Of a DNA stretch of 64,000 nucleotides, positions 9,287 through 18,504 are shown piece after piece. Every line of letters begins with the position of its first letter. The stretch's first letter is position 1. This DNA is from Clostridiaceae bacterium (GTDB lineage: Bacteria > Bacillota > Clostridia > Oscillospirales > Acutalibacteraceae). The translations under genes and the position numbers were made by a program. The stretch lies in NCBI GenBank assembly GCA_021769555.1, contig JAETSR010000011.1, forward strand, positions 1 through 64,000, written 5' to 3'. The notes beneath the pieces are model-generated. The model worked only from the letters and a program-made list of their open reading frames with translations. It did no database searches and was not told where the DNA came from.

Positions 9287-11011
9287 ATGAAAAAGCAATT
9301 TATTAGGGCAGCGTCGCTGCTGATGGCTCTCCTTATGCTCCTGTGCGCCTGTGCAGGATGCGGCACAGAGAGCGGGAGTGACAGCAGCTCCGCCTCCGGC
9401 CAGAGCAGCTCCTCCGGTTCAGCTGAGGAGTCATCCGCCGGAACGGAGAACGGCTTAACAGCCACATACCCGGAGTTTGCAAACCATGATGAAATCAACA
9501 TCACATGGTTCGAGCAGGGCTGGACCGGTCCGGAGGAGGACAAGGACTTGATTGCTCCCAAAATCGAGGAAATCACAAATCTGAAGCTGGGCTATACGCC
9601 CATGACGACCCCAACGGACGATGAATACACCCAGCAGCTGAACCTTATGATTGCCGGCGGCGAAATTCCCGAGGCCTTCTTCGGCGGCATTACCGCCTAT
9701 ACCCGGGAAATCTACCAGAAGCTGGGCGAGTCCGGGCAGATATGGGACCTGACGGAGATGGTTACAGAGGAGGCCTACCCTAATCTCTACGCGCTTATCC
9801 ACCCGGAGATGGAGCTGTATGCCACAGATAAGGGCCAGAGCTGGTTTCTGCCCACCCAGACCGGGCGCGGCTATGAGAACCTGAACGAGCCGCCCCATGG
9901 TATCCATGTTTCCACTGACTATATGGAGCAGCTGGATGTGGATTTCCCCACAACTGCCGATGAATTTTACGACTTTGTATACCGCTCTGTAAATGAGCTC
10001 GGGGCCAAGGGCCTGCTCTTGGGCGAGAACCTGGGTGGTATCAACCAGCTTTATGAGATGTTTTTCCCATATGTCGGTTCCCACGATTCCTACGAGCTGC
10101 CCTTTGATATAGAGAACGACTATAAGGTGTGCAATTACATCTACTCCGATTCGGACGAGATGATGGCCGCTGCTAAGTACATCTGGAAGTTCGCATCAAA
10201 CGGTCTGCTGGACCCGGAGGCTTTAACACTAAAAACCACACAGTTCCAGGAGAAGGCTACTCAGGGGGATTATGCGGCGCTGACCGCCTCCTGGTGGGAT
10301 ATAGACACCTCTAACGACGCCATCGGCCACTATAACTATATTGCACCCCCGCCGATGTACGCTTCGGATGATGTTAAAAAGGCAAGAGAAATAACCTGGA
10401 CAGACTGGGTAGGCTGCTGGTCGTCCCTGATAATCAATAAGAATGTGGATGAGCAGACGGTAAAGCACCTGCTGGCAGCTATGGACTGGATGGCTACCGA
10501 GGAAGGCCAGCTGCTGCTGAACGCCGGGATAGAGGGCGAGACCTTTGAGTTCCTTGAGGACGGCACTTATGCCTATACCGAGCAGTTCAAGGCCGACTCC
10601 AACGATTTGGACTGGAATACAGCAGCTGCATACGGCGTGTTCTACTATGCCCAGCTGGTACAGAATGCTCCGGCTATCTCCGAGTTCCAGGAGACTCCCT
10701 CAGCCCTGATACGCGAGGACAATAAAAAGAGCTGGGACAGCCGCGCGGAAGAGCGGGCCAGGTACGACAGGGAGTGGGAGCCCACCTATGATTATTACTT
10801 CCTAAAGGGCGACAAGGAGAACGAGCTGATGCCCGCCATAAATGACGCCAGGACAGAGTTTTTGGCGAAGGTCGTCAGCGCGAAGTCTGAGGACGAGGTG
10901 GAGCAGCTTGTCCACGAGTGGAACCAGACCTGTATCAACCTGGGCATAGACCAGGTAGTCGAAGAGCGCCAGACCGCCATCGACCATATCATCGAGAGAA
11001 TGTCAGAGTAA
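9287..11011 (+). CDS. Extracellular sugar-binding lipoprotein of the ABC importer
   Basis: A 574-residue substrate-binding protein. It has a lipoprotein signal peptide (basic start, hydrophobic core, LCAC or CAGC lipobox near residues 22-26) and then a Ser/Gly-rich linker of about 40 residues before the two-lobed binding domain. Large proteins of this LplA/YtcQ type bind oligosaccharides and hand them to LplB/YtcP permeases. The start at 9287 follows an AAAGGAAG site; an in-frame ATG at 9269 lacks one. The alpha-galactosidase downstream suggests galactose-containing oligosaccharides, but that is inference. Confidence 0.92.
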   Translation: MKKQFIRAASLLMALLMLLCACAGCGTESGSDSSSASGQSSSSGSAEESSAGTENGLTATYPEFANHDEINITWFEQGWTGPEEDKDLIAPKIEEITNLKLGYTPMTTPTDDEYTQQLNLMIAGGEIPEAFFGGITAYTREIYQKLGESGQIWDLTEMVTEEAYPNLYALIHPEMELYATDKGQSWFLPTQTGRGYENLNEPPHGIHVSTDYMEQLDVDFPTTADEFYDFVYRSVNELGAKGLLLGENLGGINQLYEMFFPYVGSHDSYELPFDIENDYKVCNYIYSDSDEMMAAAKYIWKFASNGLLDPEALTLKTTQFQEKATQGDYAALTASWWDIDTSNDAIGHYNYIAPPPMYASDDVKKAREITWTDWVGCWSSLIINKNVDEQTVKHLLAAMDWMATEEGQLLLNAGIEGETFEFLEDGTYAYTEQFKADSNDLDWNTAAAYGVFYYAQLVQNAPAISEFQETPSALIREDNKKSWDSRAEERARYDREWEPTYDYYFLKGDKENELMPAINDARTEFLAKVVSAKSEDEVEQLVHEWNQTCINLGIDQVVEERQTAIDHIIERMSE

Positions 11012-11022
11012 GCAATCCCTGG

Positions 11023-11050
11023 AAAGGGGCGGGGAGAAACCCGCTCCTTT
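11023..11050 (+). terminator. Hairpin between binding-protein and alpha-galactosidase genes
   Basis: Arms AAAGGGGCGGG (11023-11033) and CCCGCTCCTTT (11040-11050) pair with one G-U, followed by a short pyrimidine-rich tail. Such hairpins often partly stop transcription after the highly expressed binding-protein gene and stabilise its mRNA. Confidence 0.55.
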
Positions 11051-11075
11051 CTTATAGTCTATAAGGAGAGCAAAA

Positions 11076-13004
11076 ATGAAATTTGCATATGCGATTACAT
11101 TGAACGGGACAGAAATACTACAGGAATGCACTTACCACACCACCGAGCTGCTTGAAAACGGCATAAAGAGGCTGGCCTTCCCCAGGGGGCATTACGACGG
11201 AGGAATGATATCCCTTGAGCTGATATGTGACCAGGACGCCGAAAATGAGGTGTACCGCTGCAGCCTGAGGGTCAATAATACAGGCGGAAATACCGTGAGG
11301 GTGAGCCGCGCTGATGTGGGGATATCCTTCGATACCGAAGCGCTGCAGCTGCACTATTTCCACTCGGACTGGGGAGCGGAGTACAGCCCTCGAAGCCATA
11401 AGGTAGAGCGGGAGTTTTCCTTTGGATGCGTTTCCGGGCGCTCTTGCAAGGGCTTTACGCCATATGTGGAGTGCGATACCAGGGACGGATACTATGCCAT
11501 GGCCCTGGCCTGGTCCGGAAACTGGACGTGCACGGCCTTTCCCTGGGCCGAGTCGTACTGCGACACAAGGCCCTGGACCTACTGCTGCGTTATGGGCCTG
11601 ACGGACGGCGAGTTTTACCACGACATCCTCCCGGGAGAGAGCTTCACAACCCCTGAGGTCTATGTCTCAAGGGGAGCGGGCCGCGAGGAGGCCTGCCTGG
11701 CGCTGCGCCGGTACTATAAGAAGCGCCTGAGCGTCATGGACGAGGAAATGTTTACGCCCATGCCGCTGGAATACAATACCTGGTGGCCTTATGAGGACTC
11801 GCTGATAAACGAGGAGGTTTTTCAGGCCAACGCGGAAATTGCCAAGGGCCTGGGCTTCCGGTATGCTATGATGGACGCCGGATGGTTTGGCGATGAAACG
11901 GACGGACAGACCTGGTATGAGAAGCGCGGGGACTGGGACAAGGTGAACCGCGAGCGCTTCCCCTCTGGCATGAAGGCCATGTGCGATAAGGCGAAGAGCA
12001 TTGAGATTGCCCCCGGTATCTGGTGCGAGATAGAGGCGGTTGGCAGGGACGCTGAGCTGAACAGGACCCATGACGATATTATAGCCAAGCGCGGAGGACG
12101 TTCTCTGGGCTATGTATGCTTTGGCAGCAAAGCCGGCAGGGAGTGGGCCATGGGGATAGTGGACCGCATTTTGGGGGAATACGGTGCAAAATGGATTAAG
12201 TTCGACTTTAACCTCGACCCGGGCTTTGGCTGCAGCCGCACGGACCATGAGCACGGCGCCGGCGACGGCCTATACGCCCACTATATAGGCTATTACCAGT
12301 TCCTGGATGAGCTTCGTCAAAAATACCCGGATGTAGTGGTGGAGAACTGCTCCTCAGGCGGGCTGCGGGGGGATATCGGCATGATGTCCCACTGTACGGT
12401 GGGCTTCCTCTCCGACCCCGACCATACAGAATTTCATTTACAGCTTTTCTGGGGCGCCCTTTCATTCCTGCACCAGTGCAGCCTGCTCCACTTCACATGG
12501 TCCGATGTGATGCAGACGCATAACTGCGGCGTCCGCTGTCCAATCTATGAGGACATGCCCCGTCATAAGCTGGACTATATGGTAAGGGCGGCAATGATGG
12601 GCATACCGGGATTTTCCTATAAGCTTCCGGAGCTGCCCGGATGGGTGCTGGAACGAATAAAGGAGCTGGGGAGCTTCTATACAAAACACTCTGCTGATTT
12701 CATCCTCAAGGGCGACGCGTACCGCCTGACAGAGCAGCCCCTCAGCGGCGGCAAGGGAGAGCGTTTCCCGGCGTTTGAGTTTACCGACGATAAAAAGCGT
12801 GCCCTGGTATTTGCCTTTCGGCTGACCGGAGCTCCGGAATCCCAGCGCGTCAGTCTCTGCGGATTGGATGGGAACCGGGAGTACACCGTTTCTTGGGTCG
12901 ATGGGGAGAAGGAGGAGAAAATGACCGGAACGGAGCTTATGGAGCAGGGAATCACATTCGACTGCCTTCCGGAAGAAGCCTCTGAAATCGTCACCGTGTT
13001 TTAA
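11076..13004 (+). CDS. GH36-family alpha-galactosidase
   Basis: A 642-residue glycoside hydrolase of clan GH-D. A beta-rich N-terminal domain precedes a TIM barrel with DAGWFGD, the nucleophile Asp377 in WIKFDFN, the CSSGG substrate-loop motif and the likely acid/base Asp447 in LSDPDHTEF. GH36 enzymes release terminal alpha-linked galactose (melibiose, raffinose, galactomannan fragments). There is no signal peptide, so it acts in the cytoplasm on sugars brought in by the adjacent importer. It has a clear AAGGAG ribosome site. Some GH36 members act on other alpha-linked sugars, so specificity is provisional. Confidence 0.85.
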   Translation: MKFAYAITLNGTEILQECTYHTTELLENGIKRLAFPRGHYDGGMISLELICDQDAENEVYRCSLRVNNTGGNTVRVSRADVGISFDTEALQLHYFHSDWGAEYSPRSHKVEREFSFGCVSGRSCKGFTPYVECDTRDGYYAMALAWSGNWTCTAFPWAESYCDTRPWTYCCVMGLTDGEFYHDILPGESFTTPEVYVSRGAGREEACLALRRYYKKRLSVMDEEMFTPMPLEYNTWWPYEDSLINEEVFQANAEIAKGLGFRYAMMDAGWFGDETDGQTWYEKRGDWDKVNRERFPSGMKAMCDKAKSIEIAPGIWCEIEAVGRDAELNRTHDDIIAKRGGRSLGYVCFGSKAGREWAMGIVDRILGEYGAKWIKFDFNLDPGFGCSRTDHEHGAGDGLYAHYIGYYQFLDELRQKYPDVVVENCSSGGLRGDIGMMSHCTVGFLSDPDHTEFHLQLFWGALSFLHQCSLLHFTWSDVMQTHNCGVRCPIYEDMPRHKLDYMVRAAMMGIPGFSYKLPELPGWVLERIKELGSFYTKHSADFILKGDAYRLTEQPLSGGKGERFPAFEFTDDKKRALVFAFRLTGAPESQRVSLCGLDGNREYTVSWVDGEKEEKMTGTELMEQGITFDCLPEEASEIVTVF

Positions 13005-13035
13005 CTGAGCCATTTCTGAGAAAGCCTGAAATATG

Positions 13036-13065
13036 AAAAGCCTCCGGTTTTGCCGGGGGTTTTTC
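13036..13065 (+). terminator. Intrinsic terminator after alpha-galactosidase
   Basis: A GC-rich imperfect stem (AAAGCCTCCGG / CCGGGGGTTTTT) with a TTTTG loop runs straight into a T-rich tail, closing the sugar-import operon. Confidence 0.6.
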
Positions 13066-13107
13066 TGTTGGGCGCGGGGTCTGCCAAATACTACCCAAGC
13101 CAGGGAG

Positions 13108-13136
13108 TGTACAATGCGCTATAAAACCTGTATAAT
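13108..13136 (+). promoter_or_regulatory. Promoter of the LuxR/MalT-like regulator
   Basis: TGTACA (13108-13113, four of six matches to the -35 consensus) and a perfect TATAAT (13131-13136) are 17 bases apart, about 40 bases ahead of the start codon. Confidence 0.55.
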
Positions 13137-13175
13137 ATAATACGTCAAAAAGATTATTAGGCGGAAGGGGGAACT

Positions 13176-15512
13176 ATGGAGCATTATATCACGCCAATAT
13201 CCGCCCAAAGAAAGCTGAAGGCGGCGAAGACCCTTGGGCAGACCGCATATCTCTATGCCGCCACAGGCTATGGGAAGACCAGCTTTGTGGAGAACCATCT
13301 GGCCGCGCGCAAATACATATATCTCAACTGCTCGGACAGGAGGTGGAATGAGGAAGCCCTGCCAAGGGAGACAAAAACAGATGGCAGGAGAACCGTAGTC
13401 ATTGACGACCTGCACCTCCTGGACGAGGACCGCCGTAAGCTGGTAAAAGACCTTGCGGCCCGCCCGGACGTTTGGCTGATTCTTGTAAGCCGCAGCCCGG
13501 TGCCATCCTGGCTCATGCCCGAGTATGTCAATATCGGCTTTATCGTTATCAGCGAGAAAGATATGCGCTTGGGGAAGAAAGAGATACGGGGCTATCTGGA
13601 CAGCCTGGGCCTAAGCTATACCGAGGAGGGCCTTCAATATCTGACGGACACCGCCGAGGGAAACGGCTACATCGTGCGTCACGCGGCGCTGAAAATGGCC
13701 GAGGGGCTTGAGCCCGGGGAGAGAATGCGAAAGGAGATACACGACGCCTTCGCCCGGTATCTCGAGGAATACATCATGGTCCAGTGGGACAGCGAGCTGC
13801 TGGAATTTCTCATGCAGGTCAGCGTGGTGGAGGAGTTCACCCTCCCCTTAGCCGAGCTGATAACCGCTAACCGCCTGGCCTCCGTCATGGTGCATAAAGC
13901 GCTGGAAACAGGGAATTTCCTCTTTCAGGAGGACGGGGTGTACCGCCTGCGGGAGGTGCTTCTGCATGCTCTTAGGGAGCGGGCCGTGCAGGCCCTGGGG
14001 GAGGAGCAGGTGAAGACCTGCCGGAAGAACGCCGGGGTCTGGTATGAGATGAACGGCCAGATAGCTCTGGCGCTGGAAATGTACGAGCAGAGCGGCAGCC
14101 AGGGGCAGATACGCGAGCTTCTGGTGCGCAACGCCCGGGTGAACCCCGGCGTGGGCCACTACTACGAGCTTCGCCGGTATTACCTGAATATGGATGAGGA
14201 GGAGGCCGCCAAAAGCCCGGTGCTCATGGCAGGGCTCAGTATGCTCCACTCCATGCTCATGGACCCGGAAAAGAGCGAGTACTGGTATGATAAGCTCTCG
14301 GAGTTTGCAAAGACCGCCCAGGGCGGCGCCAAGCGTGAGGCCCAGAGCAGGCTCTGCTACCTGGACATCAGCCTGCCCCACCGGGGGAGCCGTGACGTGC
14401 TGAAGATAATGCTGAGGGCGCCCGCCATGCTCCTGGACCAGGGGGTCCAACTGCCGGAGTTCTCAGTCACCAGCAACGTGCCCAGCACCATGAACGGCGG
14501 CAAGGATTTCTGCCGGTGGAGCCGCTCGGACCGGGCTTTGGCCAGGACTGTGGGCCCCTTGGTGGAGCGGGTGCTGGGCCGGTACGGCAAGGGGCTCACG
14601 AAAATCGCCCTGGGCGAGAGCCTTTATGAGAAAGGAGGGGATTCCTTCGAGGTGCTGACCCTCTTATCCCGGGGGCAGGTGGAGACCGAGTGCGGCGGCA
14701 GGCAGGAAATCGCCTTTTCGGCGGTAGGCCAGCGGGTGCGCATGATGGTAATGCAGGGTGACCTTATGAACGCCCGGTCCATACTCGGCTCCTTCCGGGA
14801 GGCGGTTGAGAGGGAGCGCACATTTCAGCTCCTGCCCAATATCCGGGCCATGGAGTGCAGGCTCGCCCTGTACGGCGGGGACTCGGAGGCTGCGGACCGC
14901 TGGCTCAAAACCGCCCCGGACGAGGAAAGGGAGTTCATCACCATGGAGCGCTACAGGTATCTCACCAAGATACGCTGCTATCTCTATAATGGCAGCGATA
15001 TGCAGGCCCTGGCGCTCTCAGAAAAGCTCTTGGAGTACGCCGCTCAGTGCCAGCGGACCATGGTGGGCATTGAGGCGGGCCTTCTCTCAGCCATAGCCCG
15101 GCACAGGCTTGGCGCCGGCTGGGAGCCCACTTTTGACGCCGCCCTCACTGAGGCCGAGAGCTACGGCTTCATAAGGAAGATAACGGAGCTGGGCCCCGCC
15201 GTCCTGCCAGTCCTGAGGGCCAGGCCGCGGGACGGCCCCTGGTACAAAAGGGTGCTCGAGGAGACAAAGCAGACGGCCCGGCGCTATCCCTCCTACCTCA
15301 CCCCCAAGACCGCCGCGCCCCGCGGCTTCTCCAAAACAGCCGTCAGCGTCCTCAGGCTCCAAAGCGAGGGCTTCACGGCCACACAGATTGCCCAAAGGCT
15401 CAATATGAAGCCTGATAACGTTCGGTATCACATCAAAGAGAACTACCGCAAGCTCGGCGCTTCGGGGAAGGTTGACGCCATTGCCGCCGCGCGGAGCTTG
15501 GGGATAATATGA
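13176..15512 (+). CDS. Large ATP-binding LuxR-family (MalT/LAL-like) transcriptional regulator
   Basis: A 778-residue protein with an N-terminal P-loop ATPase (Walker A ATGYGKTS near residues 29-36, Walker B VVIDDLHLL near 78-86), a helical repeat-rich middle (about 270-690), and a C-terminal LuxR helix-turn-helix (about 715-775, with EGFTATQIAQRLNMKPDNVRYH). MalT/LAL regulators bind a sugar or signal and ATP, oligomerise and activate transcription. It ends 20 bases before the SLH surface-protein gene, so the two are probably cotranscribed. Its target may be that gene or the carbohydrate genes upstream; the effector is unknown. Confidence 0.85.
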   Translation: MEHYITPISAQRKLKAAKTLGQTAYLYAATGYGKTSFVENHLAARKYIYLNCSDRRWNEEALPRETKTDGRRTVVIDDLHLLDEDRRKLVKDLAARPDVWLILVSRSPVPSWLMPEYVNIGFIVISEKDMRLGKKEIRGYLDSLGLSYTEEGLQYLTDTAEGNGYIVRHAALKMAEGLEPGERMRKEIHDAFARYLEEYIMVQWDSELLEFLMQVSVVEEFTLPLAELITANRLASVMVHKALETGNFLFQEDGVYRLREVLLHALRERAVQALGEEQVKTCRKNAGVWYEMNGQIALALEMYEQSGSQGQIRELLVRNARVNPGVGHYYELRRYYLNMDEEEAAKSPVLMAGLSMLHSMLMDPEKSEYWYDKLSEFAKTAQGGAKREAQSRLCYLDISLPHRGSRDVLKIMLRAPAMLLDQGVQLPEFSVTSNVPSTMNGGKDFCRWSRSDRALARTVGPLVERVLGRYGKGLTKIALGESLYEKGGDSFEVLTLLSRGQVETECGGRQEIAFSAVGQRVRMMVMQGDLMNARSILGSFREAVERERTFQLLPNIRAMECRLALYGGDSEAADRWLKTAPDEEREFITMERYRYLTKIRCYLYNGSDMQALALSEKLLEYAAQCQRTMVGIEAGLLSAIARHRLGAGWEPTFDAALTEAESYGFIRKITELGPAVLPVLRARPRDGPWYKRVLEETKQTARRYPSYLTPKTAAPRGFSKTAVSVLRLQSEGFTATQIAQRLNMKPDNVRYHIKENYRKLGASGKVDAIAAARSLGII

Positions 15513-15531
15513 TTTTTACGGAGGTGCGTTT

Positions 15532-17898
15532 ATGAAAAGACTTTTATGTGTTTTGCTTGCGGTGCTGGTGCTCGGCTCATGCTGGGTGACGGCGGGGGCG
15601 AGCGAAGGGGATGTGGAGACACCGCCAGAACCTTCATATGTGGCACAGATTGGCGAAAACAAATATACATCTTTGCAGGAGGCTGTCGACTCTGTACAGA
15701 GTCCTGATAGTGGCAGCACTCCTGCCACTATCACACTCCTGGACGACGTGAATCTAGGGGAGAATACCCTTACCATTGCGAATGGTAAAGCTATCATTCT
15801 TGAGGGCGGTGAGTACAGTGTAATCGGTGATGGCAGAGCAACTGGCAGCACAACTATTACCGTGGAAAATGGTGGAACATTTATCCTGGAAAGCGGTACA
15901 GTGGTCGCCGAAAACAAAAACGCTATCACTGTTAAGGATGGCGGCACGCTGCATATTAAGAACGGCAAGGTAACAGCCTTTGACGTTAGCATTGTGTCCA
16001 GCGGTACAACCACCATTTCCGGAGGAACTGTTACCCCTTATAGCAGCCCCTTGACCACTAGCGTTAGCATTAACGGTGGTAAGACAGAGATTGCCGGAGG
16101 GACTATCGCCGGAATGCCCGCCGTCGGTGTTAGCGGAGGTGAGCTATTGGTTAAGTCCGGTACGCTACAATGCAGAACTGGCAATGGGCTGTCTATAAGT
16201 GGTAGTGGCACTGCAAAACTTTCAGGCGGTACAATTACAAATATAGGAAGCCACACTGCCATTAAGGATATTTTGGCCGAAGACTACATTATGATTAGGG
16301 ACGGCATCCCCCTTACGGAGGAAGAGCTGAGCAAGACATCTGTCACGGGCACGGTGACGGTTGAGGCTGCTAAGAAGAGTATTGCTGAGGCGGCGGTGAC
16401 GCTGGAAAATGAATCTCTGATTATTGGTGAAAGCGGGAGCGTTTCGGCTAATGTGACTAGCGTAAAATTAGGCGAAACGGAACTCACGGCAGGCACGGAT
16501 TATAATGTCAGCGGAAATGGGCCTTATACTGTGCCCGGAAGATATACTGTGACCGTTACAGGGCTTGGAAATTATAGTGGGACGGTTACGGCAGTTGTAC
16601 AGGTCATGGGCAAATTCCCGCTCGATAAGCCTGTTGATGCAAGTAAGTATGTTGAAATGCAAGAGGGATTAAATCTGCTTACTCCAACATCTGGCCCGGG
16701 TACATATACGGCTGATGAAGCTGAAAGAGATTTAGCGGCGCTGATGACCGGCATAGATAAAGATAATATTTTATATTTTGATGTGAAGCTGATGGAAACA
16801 ACCGTTGGAGGAGGAGCAGGGAAAGAAGCCGAGGTCCCTCCCGGCGGTATAGACGTTACTCTGCCTTACCCAGATAATACTGGTGCGGATACTCATGATT
16901 TTATCGTGACCCATCTTCCATATGACAAAACCGAAAAGAAATACTTGCCTGCCGAGGCTATTACTCATACTAAAGGGGCAAACGGATTGAAATGCCATTT
17001 TAACAGTCTGTCCCCTGTCGCCATCGGCTACAAAATTGCAACTGTCACGCCCAATCCTCCCAGCGGAGGCGGCGGCTCAGGCGGCGGGAGCTGGATAACG
17101 TATTATAAGGTGAATGTTGAGCCGGGCGAGAACGGCAGTGTCAGCGCGGACAGGAAGACGGCGCCAAGAGGCGGGAAGGTTGTGCTGACGGTGGAGCCGG
17201 ACGAGGGGTATGAGACGAAGGCTGTGACGGTCACGGATGAGCGCGGGGATGAGGTTGAGCTTATTGAAGAGGGAGAGAAGCTCAGGTTCATAATGCCCGC
17301 CGGGGACGTGACGGTTAAGGCTGAGTTTTCGCTGATACCGCCCCCGCCGCCGCCACCGTGGGAGAACCCCTTCCCGGACGTGATAGAGGGGCAGTGGTAC
17401 TATGAGGCGGTGGAGTTCGTGCACGTAAGGGGCCTGATGGCGGGGTACGCCAACGGGCTGTTCGGCACAAATGATACGGTGAGCAGGGCCCAGTTTGCCC
17501 AAATGCTGTATAATATGGCGGGAAAGCCCGAGGTATCGGCTGACGAAAGGTTCAGCGACGTAAGGCCCGGGAGCTGGTACGCAAGGGCAGTCTGCTGGGC
17601 GGCCCAAAAGGGGATAGTCAGCGGGTACAGCGACGGACGCTTCGGCCCGGGCGACCCCATCACCAGGGAGCAGCTGGCGTCAATGCTCTGGCGCTATGCC
17701 GGGAGCCCCGAGCCGTCAGCGGAGCTCAGCTTCACTGACGCGGATAAGGTCAAGAAGTACGCAAGGCCTGCCGTCCGCTGGGCGGTGGAGAAGGGTATCG
17801 TAAACGGCAAGCCCGGGAACAGGCTGGACCCGGAGGGCTGTGCCACAAGGGCCGAGGCGGCGATGATGGTGATGAAGTACCTGACACTCGGCGAGTAA
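15532..17898 (+). CDS. SLH-domain cell-surface protein
   Basis: A 788-residue secreted protein. A signal peptide covers about residues 1-24 (MKRLLCVLLAVLVLGSCWVTAGA). Then come a Thr/Gly-rich beta-solenoid-like region (about 60-240), a YTVTVTGLGNYSGT-type repeat near 340, an InlB-B/'bacterial repeat' module (about 520-600), a proline run, and three SLH domains (about 615-785) that anchor proteins to pyruvylated cell-wall polymer. It may act as an adhesin or wall-bound scaffold; no enzymatic motif is visible. The first two thirds are more AT-rich and differ in codon choice from the SLH end, suggesting a mosaic gene. Confidence 0.85.
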   Translation: MKRLLCVLLAVLVLGSCWVTAGASEGDVETPPEPSYVAQIGENKYTSLQEAVDSVQSPDSGSTPATITLLDDVNLGENTLTIANGKAIILEGGEYSVIGDGRATGSTTITVENGGTFILESGTVVAENKNAITVKDGGTLHIKNGKVTAFDVSIVSSGTTTISGGTVTPYSSPLTTSVSINGGKTEIAGGTIAGMPAVGVSGGELLVKSGTLQCRTGNGLSISGSGTAKLSGGTITNIGSHTAIKDILAEDYIMIRDGIPLTEEELSKTSVTGTVTVEAAKKSIAEAAVTLENESLIIGESGSVSANVTSVKLGETELTAGTDYNVSGNGPYTVPGRYTVTVTGLGNYSGTVTAVVQVMGKFPLDKPVDASKYVEMQEGLNLLTPTSGPGTYTADEAERDLAALMTGIDKDNILYFDVKLMETTVGGGAGKEAEVPPGGIDVTLPYPDNTGADTHDFIVTHLPYDKTEKKYLPAEAITHTKGANGLKCHFNSLSPVAIGYKIATVTPNPPSGGGGSGGGSWITYYKVNVEPGENGSVSADRKTAPRGGKVVLTVEPDEGYETKAVTVTDERGDEVELIEEGEKLRFIMPAGDVTVKAEFSLIPPPPPPPWENPFPDVIEGQWYYEAVEFVHVRGLMAGYANGLFGTNDTVSRAQFAQMLYNMAGKPEVSADERFSDVRPGSWYARAVCWAAQKGIVSGYSDGRFGPGDPITREQLASMLWRYAGSPEPSAELSFTDADKVKKYARPAVRWAVEKGIVNGKPGNRLDPEGCATRAEAAMMVMKYLTLGE
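15688..15787. repeat. Cluster of three palindromes inside the SLH protein gene
   Basis: Within 100 bases of coding sequence there are a perfect 16-base palindrome GACTCTGTACAGAGTC (15688-15703), a perfect 11-bp stem GATAGTGGCAG / CTGCCACTATC (15706-15716 and 15722-15732), and a 7-bp stem TACCATT / AATGGTA (15771-15777 and 15781-15787). They are visible directly; their role is unknown. Confidence 0.8.
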
Positions 17899-17914
17899 GC
17901 TATTTGCCCAGAAT

Positions 17915-17948
17915 TGGGGCGGCAGAAAAACTGCCGCCTCTTTTTTTT
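17915..17948 (+). terminator. Intrinsic terminator after the SLH protein gene
   Basis: GGCGGCAG and CTGCCGCC form a strong stem around an AAAAA loop (arms near 17918-17938), followed by eight T residues. Confidence 0.9.
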
Positions 17949-18006
17949 GAAAAAATCCGACACTTTGGCCTGTTTTGTTGTATTATAAGTGAAAGGGGGT
18001 TACAAA

Positions 18007-18504
18007 ATGTCGGACTCTTTGTTGCGTACGGACGAAGAGATTGCGGATATATACCAGCGCCACAAGAAGACTGTCTACCAGGTCTGCTATGCCTACATGA
18101 AAAACCCCGCCGACACAGAGGACGCGGTGCAGGACACCTTTTTCAGGCTGATAAAGTCGGGCCCCGAGTTCGACAGCGCGGAGCATGAAAAGGCGTGGCT
18201 TATCAGGGTGGCGGCGAACGTCTGCAAGAACATGGTACGCCACTGGTGGCGCAGGCGGGAGAATATAGAGGAGCTCAGCGAGGTCCCCTGTTCGGAGGAT
18301 ATCGGGACAGACGAGGTCATCAGTGCCGTTCTCGACCTTCCCGACAGGTATAAGACGGCGGTGTATCTCTATTACTACGAGGGGTATACCAGCACAGAAA
18401 TTGCAGGGCTTCTCAAGAAACCAAAATCAACTATCCGCAATTATTTACACGAGGCGCGCGCCATACTTCGGGAAAGGCTGGGTGAGGACTTTGATGAAGA
18501 ATAG
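18007..18504 (+). CDS. ECF-type RNA polymerase sigma-70 factor
   Basis: A 165-residue sigma factor with region 2 (about residues 15-80, including DAVQDTFFRLIKS and the following helix) and region 4 (about 105-160, with LPDRYKTAVYLYYYEGYTSTEIAGLLKKPKSTIRNYL). It directs RNA polymerase to a small regulon, usually for envelope stress or surface functions. The frame has an upstream GTG at 17989, but the ATG at 18007 follows an AAGGGGG site by seven bases and is preferred. The stop overlaps the next gene, which is probably its regulator or partner. Confidence 0.9.
   Translation: MSDSLLRTDEEIADIYQRHKKTVYQVCYAYMKNPADTEDAVQDTFFRLIKSGPEFDSAEHEKAWLIRVAANVCKNMVRHWWRRRENIEELSEVPCSEDIGTDEVISAVLDLPDRYKTAVYLYYYEGYTSTEIAGLLKKPKSTIRNYLHEARAILRERLGEDFDEE

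Noticed and set aside
17694-17963. Minus-strand frame opposite the SLH domains
   Set aside because: It is a shadow of the repeated SLH coding sequence with no start signal.
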